From JAUPTX01 sp964652835 (GTDB lineage: Bacteria > Patescibacteriota > Minisyncoccia > Phycocordibacterales > CSBR16-119): a stretch of DNA of 17,630 nt. The notes under the pieces are model-generated. The model saw only the letters and a program-made list of their open reading frames with translations. It did no database searches and was not told where the DNA came from. This document shows, in pieces, positions 1 through 6,492 of this stretch. Position numbers and translations under genes: made by a program. Where the stretch lies: the NCBI GenBank assembly GCA_964652835.1, contig CAZZCB010000011.1, forward strand, positions 1-17,630. Direction: 5' to 3'. The number at the start of each line of letters is the position of its first letter. Position 1 is the first letter of the stretch.

Positions 1-499
1 ACCAGTTAGTACTGGCAGATTCATCCGAGCTATTCATGTCTCGAACTACTCAGGAGCGGTAACAAAGGAGACTCATTATTTTCGATTACGGGGCTATCAC
101 CCTGTGTTGCATTTCTTTCCAGAAACTTCATCTAATAACAAATTTTTTGACTCCTCTTCCTTGCGGAACATCACCGTCCTACAACCCCAAAGCACTATTA
201 CTAATGTAACGCGCTCTGGTTTGGGCTCCTCCCTTTTCGCTCGCCGCTACTCAGGGAATTTTCTTGCATTCGCAAGTTTTTTTTCTTTTCCTCTAGGTAC
301 TTAGATGTTTCAGTTCCCTAGGTTTGCTATCTGACATATAGTCAGACATATCTCGCATTACCGAGATAAGGTTTCCCCATTCGGAAACCTCCGGATCAAA
401 GCTTGCTAGACAGCTCCCCGAAGATTATCGCAGTCGTGCCGCGTCCTTCATCGCCTTTTAAAGCCAAGGTATCCACCATGTGCCCTTAATTTCCTAATA
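1..499 (-). rRNA. rrl: 23S ribosomal RNA, 5' part (partial)
   Basis: Read on the minus strand, the segment ending near 499 carries the conserved start of bacterial 23S rRNA. UAAGGGCACAUGGUGGAUACC aligns with the E. coli 5' region, followed by GGCGAUGAAGGACG, UUUCCGAAUGGGGAAACC and the domain I block GAGUAGCGGCGAGCGAAA. The 5' end at about 499 is set by aligning UAAG (488-485) with E. coli positions 12-15, so it is good to a few bases. The gene runs off the left edge; about 500 nt are present. No 16S, tRNA or 5S gene lies immediately upstream. Instead there is a terminator at 651-675, so this gene must be transcribed from its own promoter, probably between 510 and 650. Confidence 0.97.
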
Positions 500-506
500 G
501 GAAATT
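488..506. repeat. Perfect inverted repeat at the 23S 5' end
   Basis: AATTTCCTA (488-496) and TAGGAAATT (498-506) are perfect inverted repeats around a single base, straddling the predicted 23S 5' end. It may be part of the precursor-processing structure; that is inference. Confidence 0.6.
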
Positions 507-577
507 TGAAAACCACATTATGTTCTAATTTTTTCTACATTTATAAGTTACAAAGTTATTTGTAATTTATATTCAAT

Positions 578-608
578 AACATTTAATCGCTAGTAGTGAT
601 TAAATGTT
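578..608 (-). other. Hairpin in the 23S precursor leader
   Basis: AACATTTAATC (578-588) pairs with GATTAAATGTT (598-608), giving an 11-bp stem with a 9-nt loop. It sits between the terminator at 651-675 and the 23S 5' end, so it would lie in the leader of the 23S precursor if the promoter is upstream of it. No clear consensus promoter for 23S was found in 510-650. Confidence 0.5.
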
Positions 609-650
609 TACCTGCTATATTTATTTTTCAAATAACATTCGTACTTTTTT

Positions 651-675
651 AAAGAAAAAACCCGCTTCTGGCGGG
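651..675 (-). terminator. Intrinsic terminator upstream of 23S
   Basis: On the minus strand CCCGC-CAGAA-GCGGG is followed by TTTTTTCTTT. It closes the short transcript started by the promoter at 754-782 and insulates 23S from upstream transcription. Confidence 0.8.
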
Positions 676-700
676 ACGTCGTAAGACCAATTTAAAGGTA

Positions 701-742
701 TTACTTTGCCCCTCTTAAAACATGGTTTTTCTTAATATTCAT
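701..742 (-). CDS. Possible 13-residue peptide on the short transcript
   Basis: ATG at 742 opens a 13-codon frame, MNIKKNHVLRGAK, ending in TAA at 701. The promoter at 754-782 should start RNA near 746, so the ATG would lie about four bases from the 5' end, a practically leaderless message. The peptide is basic and matches no family I know. A frame this short can easily arise by chance, and the transcript could equally be a non-coding RNA. The corresponding transcript at 12152-12238 has no comparable frame, which argues against a shared peptide function. Confidence 0.25.
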   Translation of the reverse strand: MNIKKNHVLRGAK

Positions 743-753
743 ACGTGAGGAGG

Positions 754-782
754 AGTATAGACGATTGGAAAAAGAAAGTCAA
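754..782 (-). promoter_or_regulatory. Consensus sigma70 promoter (cassette 1)
   Basis: -35 TTGACT (782-777), a 17-bp spacer and -10 TATACT (759-754). The predicted start is near 746, and the transcript would end at the terminator 651-675 after roughly 90 nt. Identical boxes and spacing recur at 12245-12273. Confidence 0.8.
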
Positions 783-920
783 GCCCCAACACCCACTTTT
801 TTATAGCTTTTTATTCTGCCGAAAAACTGTTATTAAAAAACATATATTTACCAACAAAAAAGATGAAAAGTAAGTCGAATATTAAAAGCAGAATGATAAA
901 AAAGTGGGTGTGGGGGCAAG
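781..920. repeat. Long interrupted inverted repeat between E1 and its promoter
   Basis: The left arm (781-819) and right arm (888-920) share a perfect 16-bp core, ACACCCACTTTTTTAT, flanked by a GGGGC-type block outside and a 7-bp GCAGAAT block inside. An 8-nt versus 1-nt bulge separates the inner and core blocks. The loop of about 68 nt (820-887) is AT-rich with no frame. The outer end abuts the -35 box. It could be a decayed miniature mobile element or a cruciform/RNA hairpin; no transposase is nearby. Confidence 0.7.
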
Positions 921-964
921 TTTTTTCTCATCCTTTTTCTTGGCAAAAAGGAACCAAAAGCCAA

Positions 965-1122
965 GACCCACACTTCACACCTAAAAACAATAGATTTTAA
1001 GCCAAGAAACAGATGAACTCGCCCAAAAAGAAGTGATTTTGCACTTCTTTTTGGGCTTCAAACAGCATCAGTTTCTAAGGCAAAATACTATTGTTTTCTT
1101 TACGGTGTTCTCGCGAGGGGTC
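965..1122 (-). ncRNA. Structured element E1 (candidate ncRNA)
   Basis: This is one long irregular stem-loop. The helices, given in + strand order, are GACCC/GGGTC (965-969/1118-1122), CACC/GGTG (978-981/1104-1107), AAAACAATAG/CTATTGTTTT (984-993/1088-1097), TTTT/AAAA (995-998/1082-1085), GCC/GGC (1001-1003/1079-1081), GAAAC/GTTTC (1006-1010/1071-1075), GATG/CATC (1012-1015/1066-1069) and a perfect 15-bp terminal stem (1021-1035/1042-1056). The same helices with different bases recur in E2 (12359-12496), while the unpaired bases are kept, which is the signature of a conserved RNA fold. The strand of transcription is not proven; minus is chosen because all genes run that way. No known family was recognised. 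A 6S-like RNA is one possibility, without supporting motif. Confidence 0.55.
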
Positions 1123-1138
1123 GGAGGATTTTATTAAA

Positions 1139-1164
1139 AACAAAAAGCCCTTGCGGGCTTTTTG
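1139..1164 (-). terminator. Terminator of the 1169-1873 gene
   Basis: AACAAAAAGCCC and GGGCTTTTTGTT pair around a TTGC loop. It is nearly identical to the terminator at 1955-1984 and symmetric enough to work in both directions. Confidence 0.85.
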
Positions 1165-1168
1165 TTAG

Positions 1169-1873
1169 TTAATAAATATCTACTTTATTGATAACATCTA
1201 AAAATATATCAGATTCCCCTTCAACAAGCATAAATCCAAGGGCTTTAAAATCAACTGAGGATTTCAGTTTAAAGATTGCAACCATTTGACCTTCGCTGAT
1301 ATACGGCATGTCAACTTCTTTTTGCCCGTAAATCAAAATATATTCTTCTCCTTTAGAATTTATTTTAATTTCATTTTTATAACCTCTATCTGATAATTGC
1401 TGTAGCTGTGCCGGGGTAGGATAACTTGAAACTTCGTTGGCGTTTAACTCTCCTGGAAATTTAATAACTGGAGTTGTTCCCCCTATAAACATACAGAAAC
1501 CAGTACCACCATCACATATTCTTCCAACGATCATTTTACCCTCATCCCCACTTGCAATCTCAAGACTGACATTCCCGATACCTACTGGATAATTAAAAGA
1601 AAATCCAAGCTGATCATTTTTATACTCTGGTGATATTGTCACCGGCGGATTAGTCGGCTGAGTTGAAGTTGTTTGTGTCGGTTCTGTATTTATATTAGAT
1701 CCTTGATTATTATTTTGTGTTTGAGTTGTTGGTGTTATTTGAGTATCTTCTTCAGAGAAAGAAGTGTCTTGGTTTTGAGTTTGATTTTCTATAGTGTTTT
1801 GTTTGTTTATCAATATATATCCCAATAGCGCTACACCAACCAAGAGAATTATTACTAAGATGCTGTTTTTCAT
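1169..1873 (-). CDS. Membrane-anchored extracellular protein, unknown function
   Basis: This 234-residue protein has an N-terminal hydrophobic anchor at about residues 4-22, with no lipobox cysteine. A long Gln/Asn/Thr-rich linker (about 24-80) ends in TNPPVTISPEYKNDQ. A C-terminal globular domain follows, starting with the pattern YKNDQLGFSFNYP that I associate with small extracellular domains of CPR surface proteins. The function is not recognised. The upstream neighbour (1998-3008) has the same plan of anchor, N/Q/T linker with TNPPV, and extracellular domain, so the two may be a surface-protein pair, although a terminator separates them. The leader ATTAAATAACAGACA has no Shine-Dalgarno. 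TATAAAT lies upstream but no firm -35 was found. Confidence 0.9.
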   Translation of the reverse strand: MKNSILVIILLVGVALLGYILINKQNTIENQTQNQDTSFSEEDTQITPTTQTQNNNQGSNINTEPTQTTSTQPTNPPVTISPEYKNDQLGFSFNYPVGIGNVSLEIASGDEGKMIVGRICDGGTGFCMFIGGTTPVIKFPGELNANEVSSYPTPAQLQQLSDRGYKNEIKINSKGEEYILIYGQKEVDMPYISEGQMVAIFKLKSSVDFKALGFMLVEGESDIFLDVINKVDIY

Positions 1874-1954
1874 TGTCTGTTATTTAATATTTATAATTTT
1901 AGCTTAGCTCAAGAGTAACAATGATTTTAAGTGTTTGAAAGGCGGTGTGGGGAA

Positions 1955-1984
1955 AACAAAAAAGCCCTTGCGGGCTTTTTTGTT
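1955..1984 (-). terminator. Terminator of the GerMN-domain gene
   Basis: AACAAAAAAGCCC and GGGCTTTTTTGTT pair around TTGC, 13 bp, directly after the stop of the upstream gene at 1998. Confidence 0.88.
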
Positions 1985-1997
1985 ACTCTTTTTATCT

Positions 1998-3008
1998 CTA
2001 CTGTGTTTCAAACATTCTTTGGGAATTCCACAGCTTTGGATTCTCATCACATCCACTTTCTTCTGGATCAGCATCTGAAATATCGCACCAGTCAAAGAGT
2101 TCTCCGTTCACGTAAACTTCGATATCTGAAACTGTAGGATATTGGAAAGCTGCTTGTTCTATCTGCGCGGCAAATGTTGCGTCAGCGCAGTGGTTACCCA
2201 TAACACTTCCAGTTAGATAAACTTTTGCTGTTCCATTTACAATCTCTACGCTTTGAAAATCTAAGTTGGTTTGTGTTGCGATGGTGTTTGAATAAGCGCC
2301 GACACTAGCAGGGTTTGAAAATAGCCAGTTGTAAGTCGCGCCTAAAACAGCCTGAGTCTGTGGAACTTCTCTTTCAACAAATTTAATATATGACAAACAT
2401 CCGAAAGGACCAAAGTCTGCACTTACTGAATTTTCAGTGACAAGAGGAACTGTGATAGTTGTTTTACCGCCCCCGTTTTGTGCTGGCGGATTAACTTTAA
2501 ATGTCGATATAATGTTTTGATAAACGGCTTTTGTTTCCACCTCTTCTTGGCTTGTTGTCCCAAAATCACTACCATAATAAGCAAGAATATAATAACCATC
2601 AATTTCTTTAATTTGCTTATAATCATGAGCATTTGAAATATCGAAACATGATTTTGGATAAATTCCGATTTCACCAGCTTGTCTATGTCCATCACTTGTG
2701 TCGTTCGAGACCCCATCCCACATACAACCCTGAAAATTATTAGGTCCAGATTCTATCCACTCTTTAGGAGCCTTAAAAGAATAATTTGTTCTTGTAAATA
2801 ATTTTAAGTTAGAAGTATTATTATTTTGTGACGTGTTTTGCACCGGCGGATTAGTTACTGACGAAGGATAACTCCCCTCTTTTTCATATTCCGTATCACC
2901 AACAGGTATTTGATTTACATTTTCAGAGGCCTCCTTATCTCCTTTAATAGATAAAAATCCAAAGACTAAAACGACAACAACTAAAACTCCGATTAATATA
3001 TTTTTCAT
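1998..3008 (-). CDS. Membrane-anchored protein with C-terminal GerMN-like domain
   Basis: The ATG at 3008 gives 336 residues. A further upstream in-frame start (3026) would sit almost on the terminator hairpin 3029-3058 and is less likely. Residues about 4-20 form a membrane anchor, followed by an N/S/T-rich linker with TNPPV (52-56). A middle domain (about 68-172) has the YSFKAPKEW type of start seen in small extracellular domains. A second linker contains VNPPAQNGGG. Residues about 215-303 resemble the GerMN (sporulation/germination) domain, ending in the typical PTVSDIEVYVNG strand. Several cysteines (for example 204, 274, 308, 320) suggest disulfides outside the cell. GerMN domains are common outside spore formers, so no germination role is implied. 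The leader has no Shine-Dalgarno. Confidence 0.85.
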   Translation of the reverse strand: MKNILIGVLVVVVLVFGFLSIKGDKEASENVNQIPVGDTEYEKEGSYPSSVTNPPVQNTSQNNNTSNLKLFTRTNYSFKAPKEWIESGPNNFQGCMWDGVSNDTSDGHRQAGEIGIYPKSCFDISNAHDYKQIKEIDGYYILAYYGSDFGTTSQEEVETKAVYQNIISTFKVNPPAQNGGGKTTITVPLVTENSVSADFGPFGCLSYIKFVEREVPQTQAVLGATYNWLFSNPASVGAYSNTIATQTNLDFQSVEIVNGTAKVYLTGSVMGNHCADATFAAQIEQAAFQYPTVSDIEVYVNGELFDWCDISDADPEESGCDENPKLWNSQRMFETQ

Positions 3009-3028
3009 ATACCAAAATCGTACCAACT

Positions 3029-3058
3029 AAAAGACCGGCGCGCAAGCGCCGGTCTTTT
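3029..3058 (-). terminator. Strong hairpin terminator after the metallopeptidase gene
   Basis: AAAAGACCGGCGC (3029-3041) pairs perfectly with GCGCCGGTCTTTT (3046-3058) around GCAA. The T-run is longer on the + strand (TTTTTT) than on the minus strand, so it may work both ways. Most of it is repeated at 5283-5305. Confidence 0.75.
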
Positions 3059-3060
3059 TT
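3038..3060. repeat. 23-bp direct repeat, copy 1
   Basis: GCGCGCAAGC followed by GCCGGTCTTTTTT; it recurs at 5283-5305 with a single base change (G to A). The two copies bracket the metallopeptidase gene about 2.2 kb apart. Confidence 0.8.
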
Positions 3061-3064
3061 AAAT

Positions 3065-3298
3065 TTATGGAGTCGTAACGGGGGGCAAAATTACTATATC
3101 CTGAATAACTATAATAATTTACGACACTATTTATATATGCCCTTGCATTGAAATAATATGTTGTTTCTGGATCTAAAATCCCCGAGCCAAAATAATATGA
3201 TATAGAATTTTCTGGAAGATAAAGACTCGAACCACCCACGAGACAGTAGGACTTGTTGCAGTGGATACACTAAAATTTTGCGGTGGTGGAGGAGGGGG
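3065..3298 (-). pseudogene. Decayed second FN3 domain of the metallopeptidase
   Basis: Directly after the TAA that ends the metallopeptidase, the same frame continues with PPPPPPQNFSVSTATSPTVSW. This nearly repeats the start of the intact FN3 domain upstream (PPPPPPQNFSVYPTTSATGWG). The frame is then lost near 3239, and the rest of an FN3 fold continues in another frame: GGSSLYLPENSISYY, then LDPETTYYFNARAY and SGYSNFAP. About 20 residues of the expected fold between the Trp strand and LDPETTYYF are missing. Removing one C from the C-run near 3080 gives the neat ending NFAPVTTP-stop at 3065. So there is one stop and at least one, probably two, frameshifts. Either the domain is decaying or the assembly has homopolymer errors here. 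Confidence 0.7.
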
Positions 3299-5143
3299 TT
3301 AAAGTGGAATATACAGAGAAACCGAAGGTACATAATTAGAACAACCATTATCGGAACATGCCTGCATTCTAAAGAAATAAGTATTTCCGGGGGTTAAATT
3401 GGCATTTGAAGTAAAACCATTTACGTTAACTATATTTGAGTGTGTGGTCAAAATTGGAGTAAAATTATCGTTTAGTGAAAGCTGTATTCCATAACTTGTA
3501 GCTCCGGGAGCTGTGTCCCAGGTAGCTCCCCAACCAGTAGCACTTGTTGTTGGATATACACTAAAATTTTGTGGTGGCGGTGGAGGTGGACACATTGCAG
3601 GCGGTAATGATTCTAGCTCTTGAGCACATGCACTGTTTTCGTTATCATATGTCACAGAAAAATTAATACCTTCACTAGTCACACTTGTTATTTCTATGCC
3701 AATACCAAAAATTTCATCATAAAAATAATCTGTTATCGCATCGTTAACAGTATCTTCATAAATTTCTAAGCTTGATGGATTCGGGTCAACCAACCTCCAT
3801 TTCCATGCCCCAGAAAGAGGGGTCTGACTTGGAGTAATAAGAGAATATAACAATAATCCATTCGTAACATTATCACTGTTTTGTAAATTTAAATCAAACC
3901 CTTGAGCCTTTCTGTGCTCTACTGCAAAAACCGGATTTGTTATTCCTGGGGTGTAAATTTTTGCAACAACGACACCGTCTTCCGTTTGTAATTTATTGAT
4001 AAAATAATCCCCTGGCTCATTTATCTCTAAGATATTATCTCCATCTATCCACCCAGCTCTTTCTTGGTGTGAAAAATTAAATATTCTACCACTCCAATGA
4101 CCCATCACATCGAAAGGGTTTCCGTACCCCATGTCTGTACAGCCAGTCCATATTGTTCTATCTCCACAATCAAGAGAACTCGCATGACCAACACCGCTGA
4201 TTCCCATACCATGGCCCATTTCATGAACAAGATTCCAAACAATATCTTGAAACGTCTCGTAACCACCAAAACCGTTTACCCCCAATCTGGTATGATTGCC
4301 GTTTGTTCGAACAATTCCCACAACACCATCAAAGATTGGTCCGTAATCTCCGTAATAAGCGCCACCTATCGTTCCATACTCCTCGCAATTTGTTACAACA
4401 ATAACTCTCTGATAGTTGCTTAAGTCTTCATTGTAATAATCTATCAGAGAAAGTATTTGATCGTCATTAATAAAACAGGTGTGATCTGGATTGTATGGAG
4501 ACAAGTATTCGCTTCCATTCCCTGGGAATGTATACCACCCTCGAACCTGCCCTGTGACGTTAACCTTGCCGTGAGACATTTCACCGAAGAATCTTTTAAG
4601 ATATGATTTGTTTTTTTCAGTAAAAAGAAGCCCGTCGTAATCTGCGGCACTGGCGAGAACAGGTGTGGAATTTTCAAATTGAGTAAGAAGAACTAGGGTA
4701 TTCAAATTTAAAATACTTTTATTTGTAGAAGTGTTTACAATATCTTTACCTGATTTATTTATCTCATTCCCTTCTGCCGGAGCAATGCTGTTTTTAACCA
4801 AGTCATATTTAACCGTATATCCAACCAAATCGTGGTTGATTCTTGTATTTTTTAATTCAATAGATCTGCCGTCTGGCGTGTCTAAGAAAAAAGTTTCGAA
4901 TTTGGAAAAAACTGTATTTGTCTTTGGATTAAGTTCATGAAAAGACTGCTCTCTTAGAACTCCTGTAAGAACGTTGCTGTTTTTCACTTCACCACTGAGA
5001 ACTCCCGCCCTGCTGACTTGTGCCGACATATGTTTTTCATATGTCTTTGGAACAACAACGAATTGCATGATTGCAAAAGAAAGTCCAATAAAAAGAATAG
5101 ATGATAAAAAATACTTAGATGGGAGATGTTTATTATTTTTCAT
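3299..5143 (-). CDS. Secreted M11-like zinc metallopeptidase with FN3 domain
   Basis: The product is 614 residues. Residues about 11-31 are a signal peptide or membrane anchor. A propeptide-like region precedes a catalytic domain beginning near LNTLVLLTQFENSTP. It contains FFGEMSHGKVNVTGQVRGWY, typical of gametolysin-type (M11) enzymes. The zinc motif is HEMGH (307-311), with Gly314 and a third candidate ligand His320 in GVGHAS. The Met-turn is FDVMGHW (Met347). The usual metzincin spacing is HExxHxxGxxH; here His320 is three residues further on. A Pro6 linker (519-524) leads to an FN3 domain (about 525-612). A second FN3 follows the stop as a broken remnant. It probably cleaves extracellular protein substrates. 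The leader has no Shine-Dalgarno. Alternative family: M6-like. The substrate is unknown. Confidence 0.88.
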   Translation of the reverse strand: MKNNKHLPSKYFLSSILFIGLSFAIMQFVVVPKTYEKHMSAQVSRAGVLSGEVKNSNVLTGVLREQSFHELNPKTNTVFSKFETFFLDTPDGRSIELKNTRINHDLVGYTVKYDLVKNSIAPAEGNEINKSGKDIVNTSTNKSILNLNTLVLLTQFENSTPVLASAADYDGLLFTEKNKSYLKRFFGEMSHGKVNVTGQVRGWYTFPGNGSEYLSPYNPDHTCFINDDQILSLIDYYNEDLSNYQRVIVVTNCEEYGTIGGAYYGDYGPIFDGVVGIVRTNGNHTRLGVNGFGGYETFQDIVWNLVHEMGHGMGISGVGHASSLDCGDRTIWTGCTDMGYGNPFDVMGHWSGRIFNFSHQERAGWIDGDNILEINEPGDYFINKLQTEDGVVVAKIYTPGITNPVFAVEHRKAQGFDLNLQNSDNVTNGLLLYSLITPSQTPLSGAWKWRLVDPNPSSLEIYEDTVNDAITDYFYDEIFGIGIEITSVTSEGINFSVTYDNENSACAQELESLPPAMCPPPPPPQNFSVYPTTSATGWGATWDTAPGATSYGIQLSLNDNFTPILTTHSNIVNVNGFTSNANLTPGNTYFFRMQACSDNGCSNYVPSVSLYIPL

Positions 5144-5217
5144 TATGTAAATTAAAATGATGATTTATTATTTTTTGACTATATATATTTTAACACGTAA
5201 GAAATGAGCGACAAGGG

Positions 5218-5255
5218 AAAAACAATTCTATCGATATATCGATAGAATTGTTTTT
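5218..5255. repeat. 38-bp perfect palindrome
   Basis: AAAAACAATTCTATCGATA (5218-5236) is followed immediately by its exact reverse complement (5237-5255). Between guaC and the metallopeptidase it may act as a bidirectional AT-rich terminator (A5 before, T5 after) or as a site for a dimeric DNA-binding protein. The core CTATCGATATATCGATAG is unusually symmetric for a terminator. Confidence 0.85.
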
Positions 5256-5282
5256 AAGCCCCCTAATAAATCATAATCACTA

Positions 5283-5305
5283 GCGCGCAAGCACCGGTCT
5301 TTTTT
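5283..5305. repeat. 23-bp direct repeat, copy 2 (half terminator)
   Basis: One mismatch against 3038-3060. The left half of the terminator stem is missing here (ACTA replaces GACCG), so this copy can no longer form the full hairpin. It lies just downstream of guaC. Confidence 0.75.
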
Positions 5306-5337
5306 CTAAAAACTATTATCTATAAACTAACATCTAT

Positions 5338-6408
5338 CTACTTCCCTGTATCAAACTGCTCGAGATATGTGGTGAGTTGACGGTTTACTTTTACGAAAGT
5401 TGCGCGTTTAGGAAACTCTTTCAGAGTTCGTGCGCCGATGTATGTTCCAGTACTTCGCAGAGACCCGAGGAGGTCTTGGATAAAATCGTGAACACTTCCT
5501 TTAAAAGGAATCAAAGTGTATCGTCCTTCACTTGCGCGGTGAAGATCTTTTTTTCCGTAAAATTCTTCCATTGCTTTATTTGAAGAAGAACCAAAATATT
5601 CTTTAAATTTCTTTCCATCTTTTTCTACTGTTTCTCCGCCAGATTCTTCAAAGCCGGAAAACATCGATCCGAACATATTAAAATCTGCGCCAGCGCAAAA
5701 AGCTTTCGCCACACAAGACGGATGTTGTTGTCCGCCGTCAGCTATTATTCTCCCCACACCTCGCTCGTTCGCCACACCGTGCGCGGCGTCGGCACACTCT
5801 ATCACCGCAGAGAGCTGCGGATATCCCACACCTGTCATCTTACGAGTCGTACAAGCAGACCCAGGACCGATTCCCACTTTTACGATATCTGCGCCAGCTA
5901 AAATTATCTCTTCTGTCATTTCGTTCGTCACCACGTTCCCAGCGATAATAATATGCTCTGGACAAATAGCACGTATTTCTTTTACAGATTCTAAGAATCT
6001 TTGAAGGTAACCGTTTGGAACGTCGATACAAATAAAAGAGAAATTTTTTAGTAAATCTTTTTCTTTCATCTCTTGAAGTTTGGCAAAATCTTCATCACGA
6101 ATCCCAAGAGTATAAGCGACGTAATCAGGGTTTGTAAAATCTTTGAAGAATTTTTCAAAATCCTCGGCTGTATAGTATTTATGAAAAGTTGTAATTATTT
6201 TATATGGAGCGAGCACGCGAGCCATTTCAAAAGTTCCACATGTCGCCATGTTCGCAGTCATTATCGGAAGTCCACGCCACTTTTTAGGAGAGTGATAAAA
6301 AGTAAATTCTCTTTCGAGACCTACTTCTTTTCTAGAAGAAAGAGTACTCCGCTTTGGCCTTAGCAGTACGTCGGCATAATCTAATTTTACATCTTCTTCT
6401 ATTCGCAT
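5338..6408 (-). CDS. guaC: GMP reductase
   Basis: GuaC reduces GMP to IMP and ammonia with NADPH, returning guanine nucleotides to the common purine pool. The 356-residue protein is close to the usual length. The IMPDH/GMPR barrel shows the catalytic loop GIGPGSACTTRKMTGVGYPQL with Cys186, the phosphate-binding block IIADGGQQ, then the GMP-reductase block FNMFGSMFSGFEESGGE and FGSSSNKAM, which separate it from IMP dehydrogenase. No CBS domains are present. An in-frame GTG at 6426 lies upstream, but it overlaps the -10 box TATAAT (6423-6418), so ATG 6408 is chosen. This puts the ATG only about two bases after the predicted RNA start, so the mRNA is probably leaderless. It is a single-gene unit. 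Confidence 0.95.
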   Translation of the reverse strand: MRIEEDVKLDYADVLLRPKRSTLSSRKEVGLEREFTFYHSPKKWRGLPIMTANMATCGTFEMARVLAPYKIITTFHKYYTAEDFEKFFKDFTNPDYVAYTLGIRDEDFAKLQEMKEKDLLKNFSFICIDVPNGYLQRFLESVKEIRAICPEHIIIAGNVVTNEMTEEIILAGADIVKVGIGPGSACTTRKMTGVGYPQLSAVIECADAAHGVANERGVGRIIADGGQQHPSCVAKAFCAGADFNMFGSMFSGFEESGGETVEKDGKKFKEYFGSSSNKAMEEFYGKKDLHRASEGRYTLIPFKGSVHDFIQDLLGSLRSTGTYIGARTLKEFPKRATFVKVNRQLTTYLEQFDTGK

Positions 6409-6417
6409 TACTGGGAT

Positions 6418-6423
6418 ATTATA
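6418..6423 (-). promoter_or_regulatory. -10 box of guaC, leaderless arrangement
   Basis: TATAAT ends nine bases before ATG 6408. Transcription starting about seven bases downstream would leave almost no leader. The -35 is poor (T-rich, near the terminator 6439-6470). Confidence 0.65.
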
Positions 6424-6438
6424 CACCTGTTTTTAGAA

Positions 6439-6470
6439 AAACAAAAAACACCTTTCGGTGTTTTTTGTTT
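6439..6470 (-). terminator. Terminator of the MscS-related gene
   Basis: AAACAAAAAACACC and GGTGTTTTTTGTTT pair around TTTC; it is symmetric and placed right after the stop at 6493. Confidence 0.88.
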
Positions 6471-6492
6471 CAATATTGAACTCAAAGTAGAA

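Noticed and set aside
104..304. A 66-codon + strand reading frame
   Set aside because: It lies opposite the conserved 23S rRNA and is a by-product of it.
3027..3239. Independent 70-residue gene after the metallopeptidase
   Set aside because: Its sequence is the second half of an FN3 domain in a shifted frame and it runs through the terminator hairpin; it is a remnant, not a gene.
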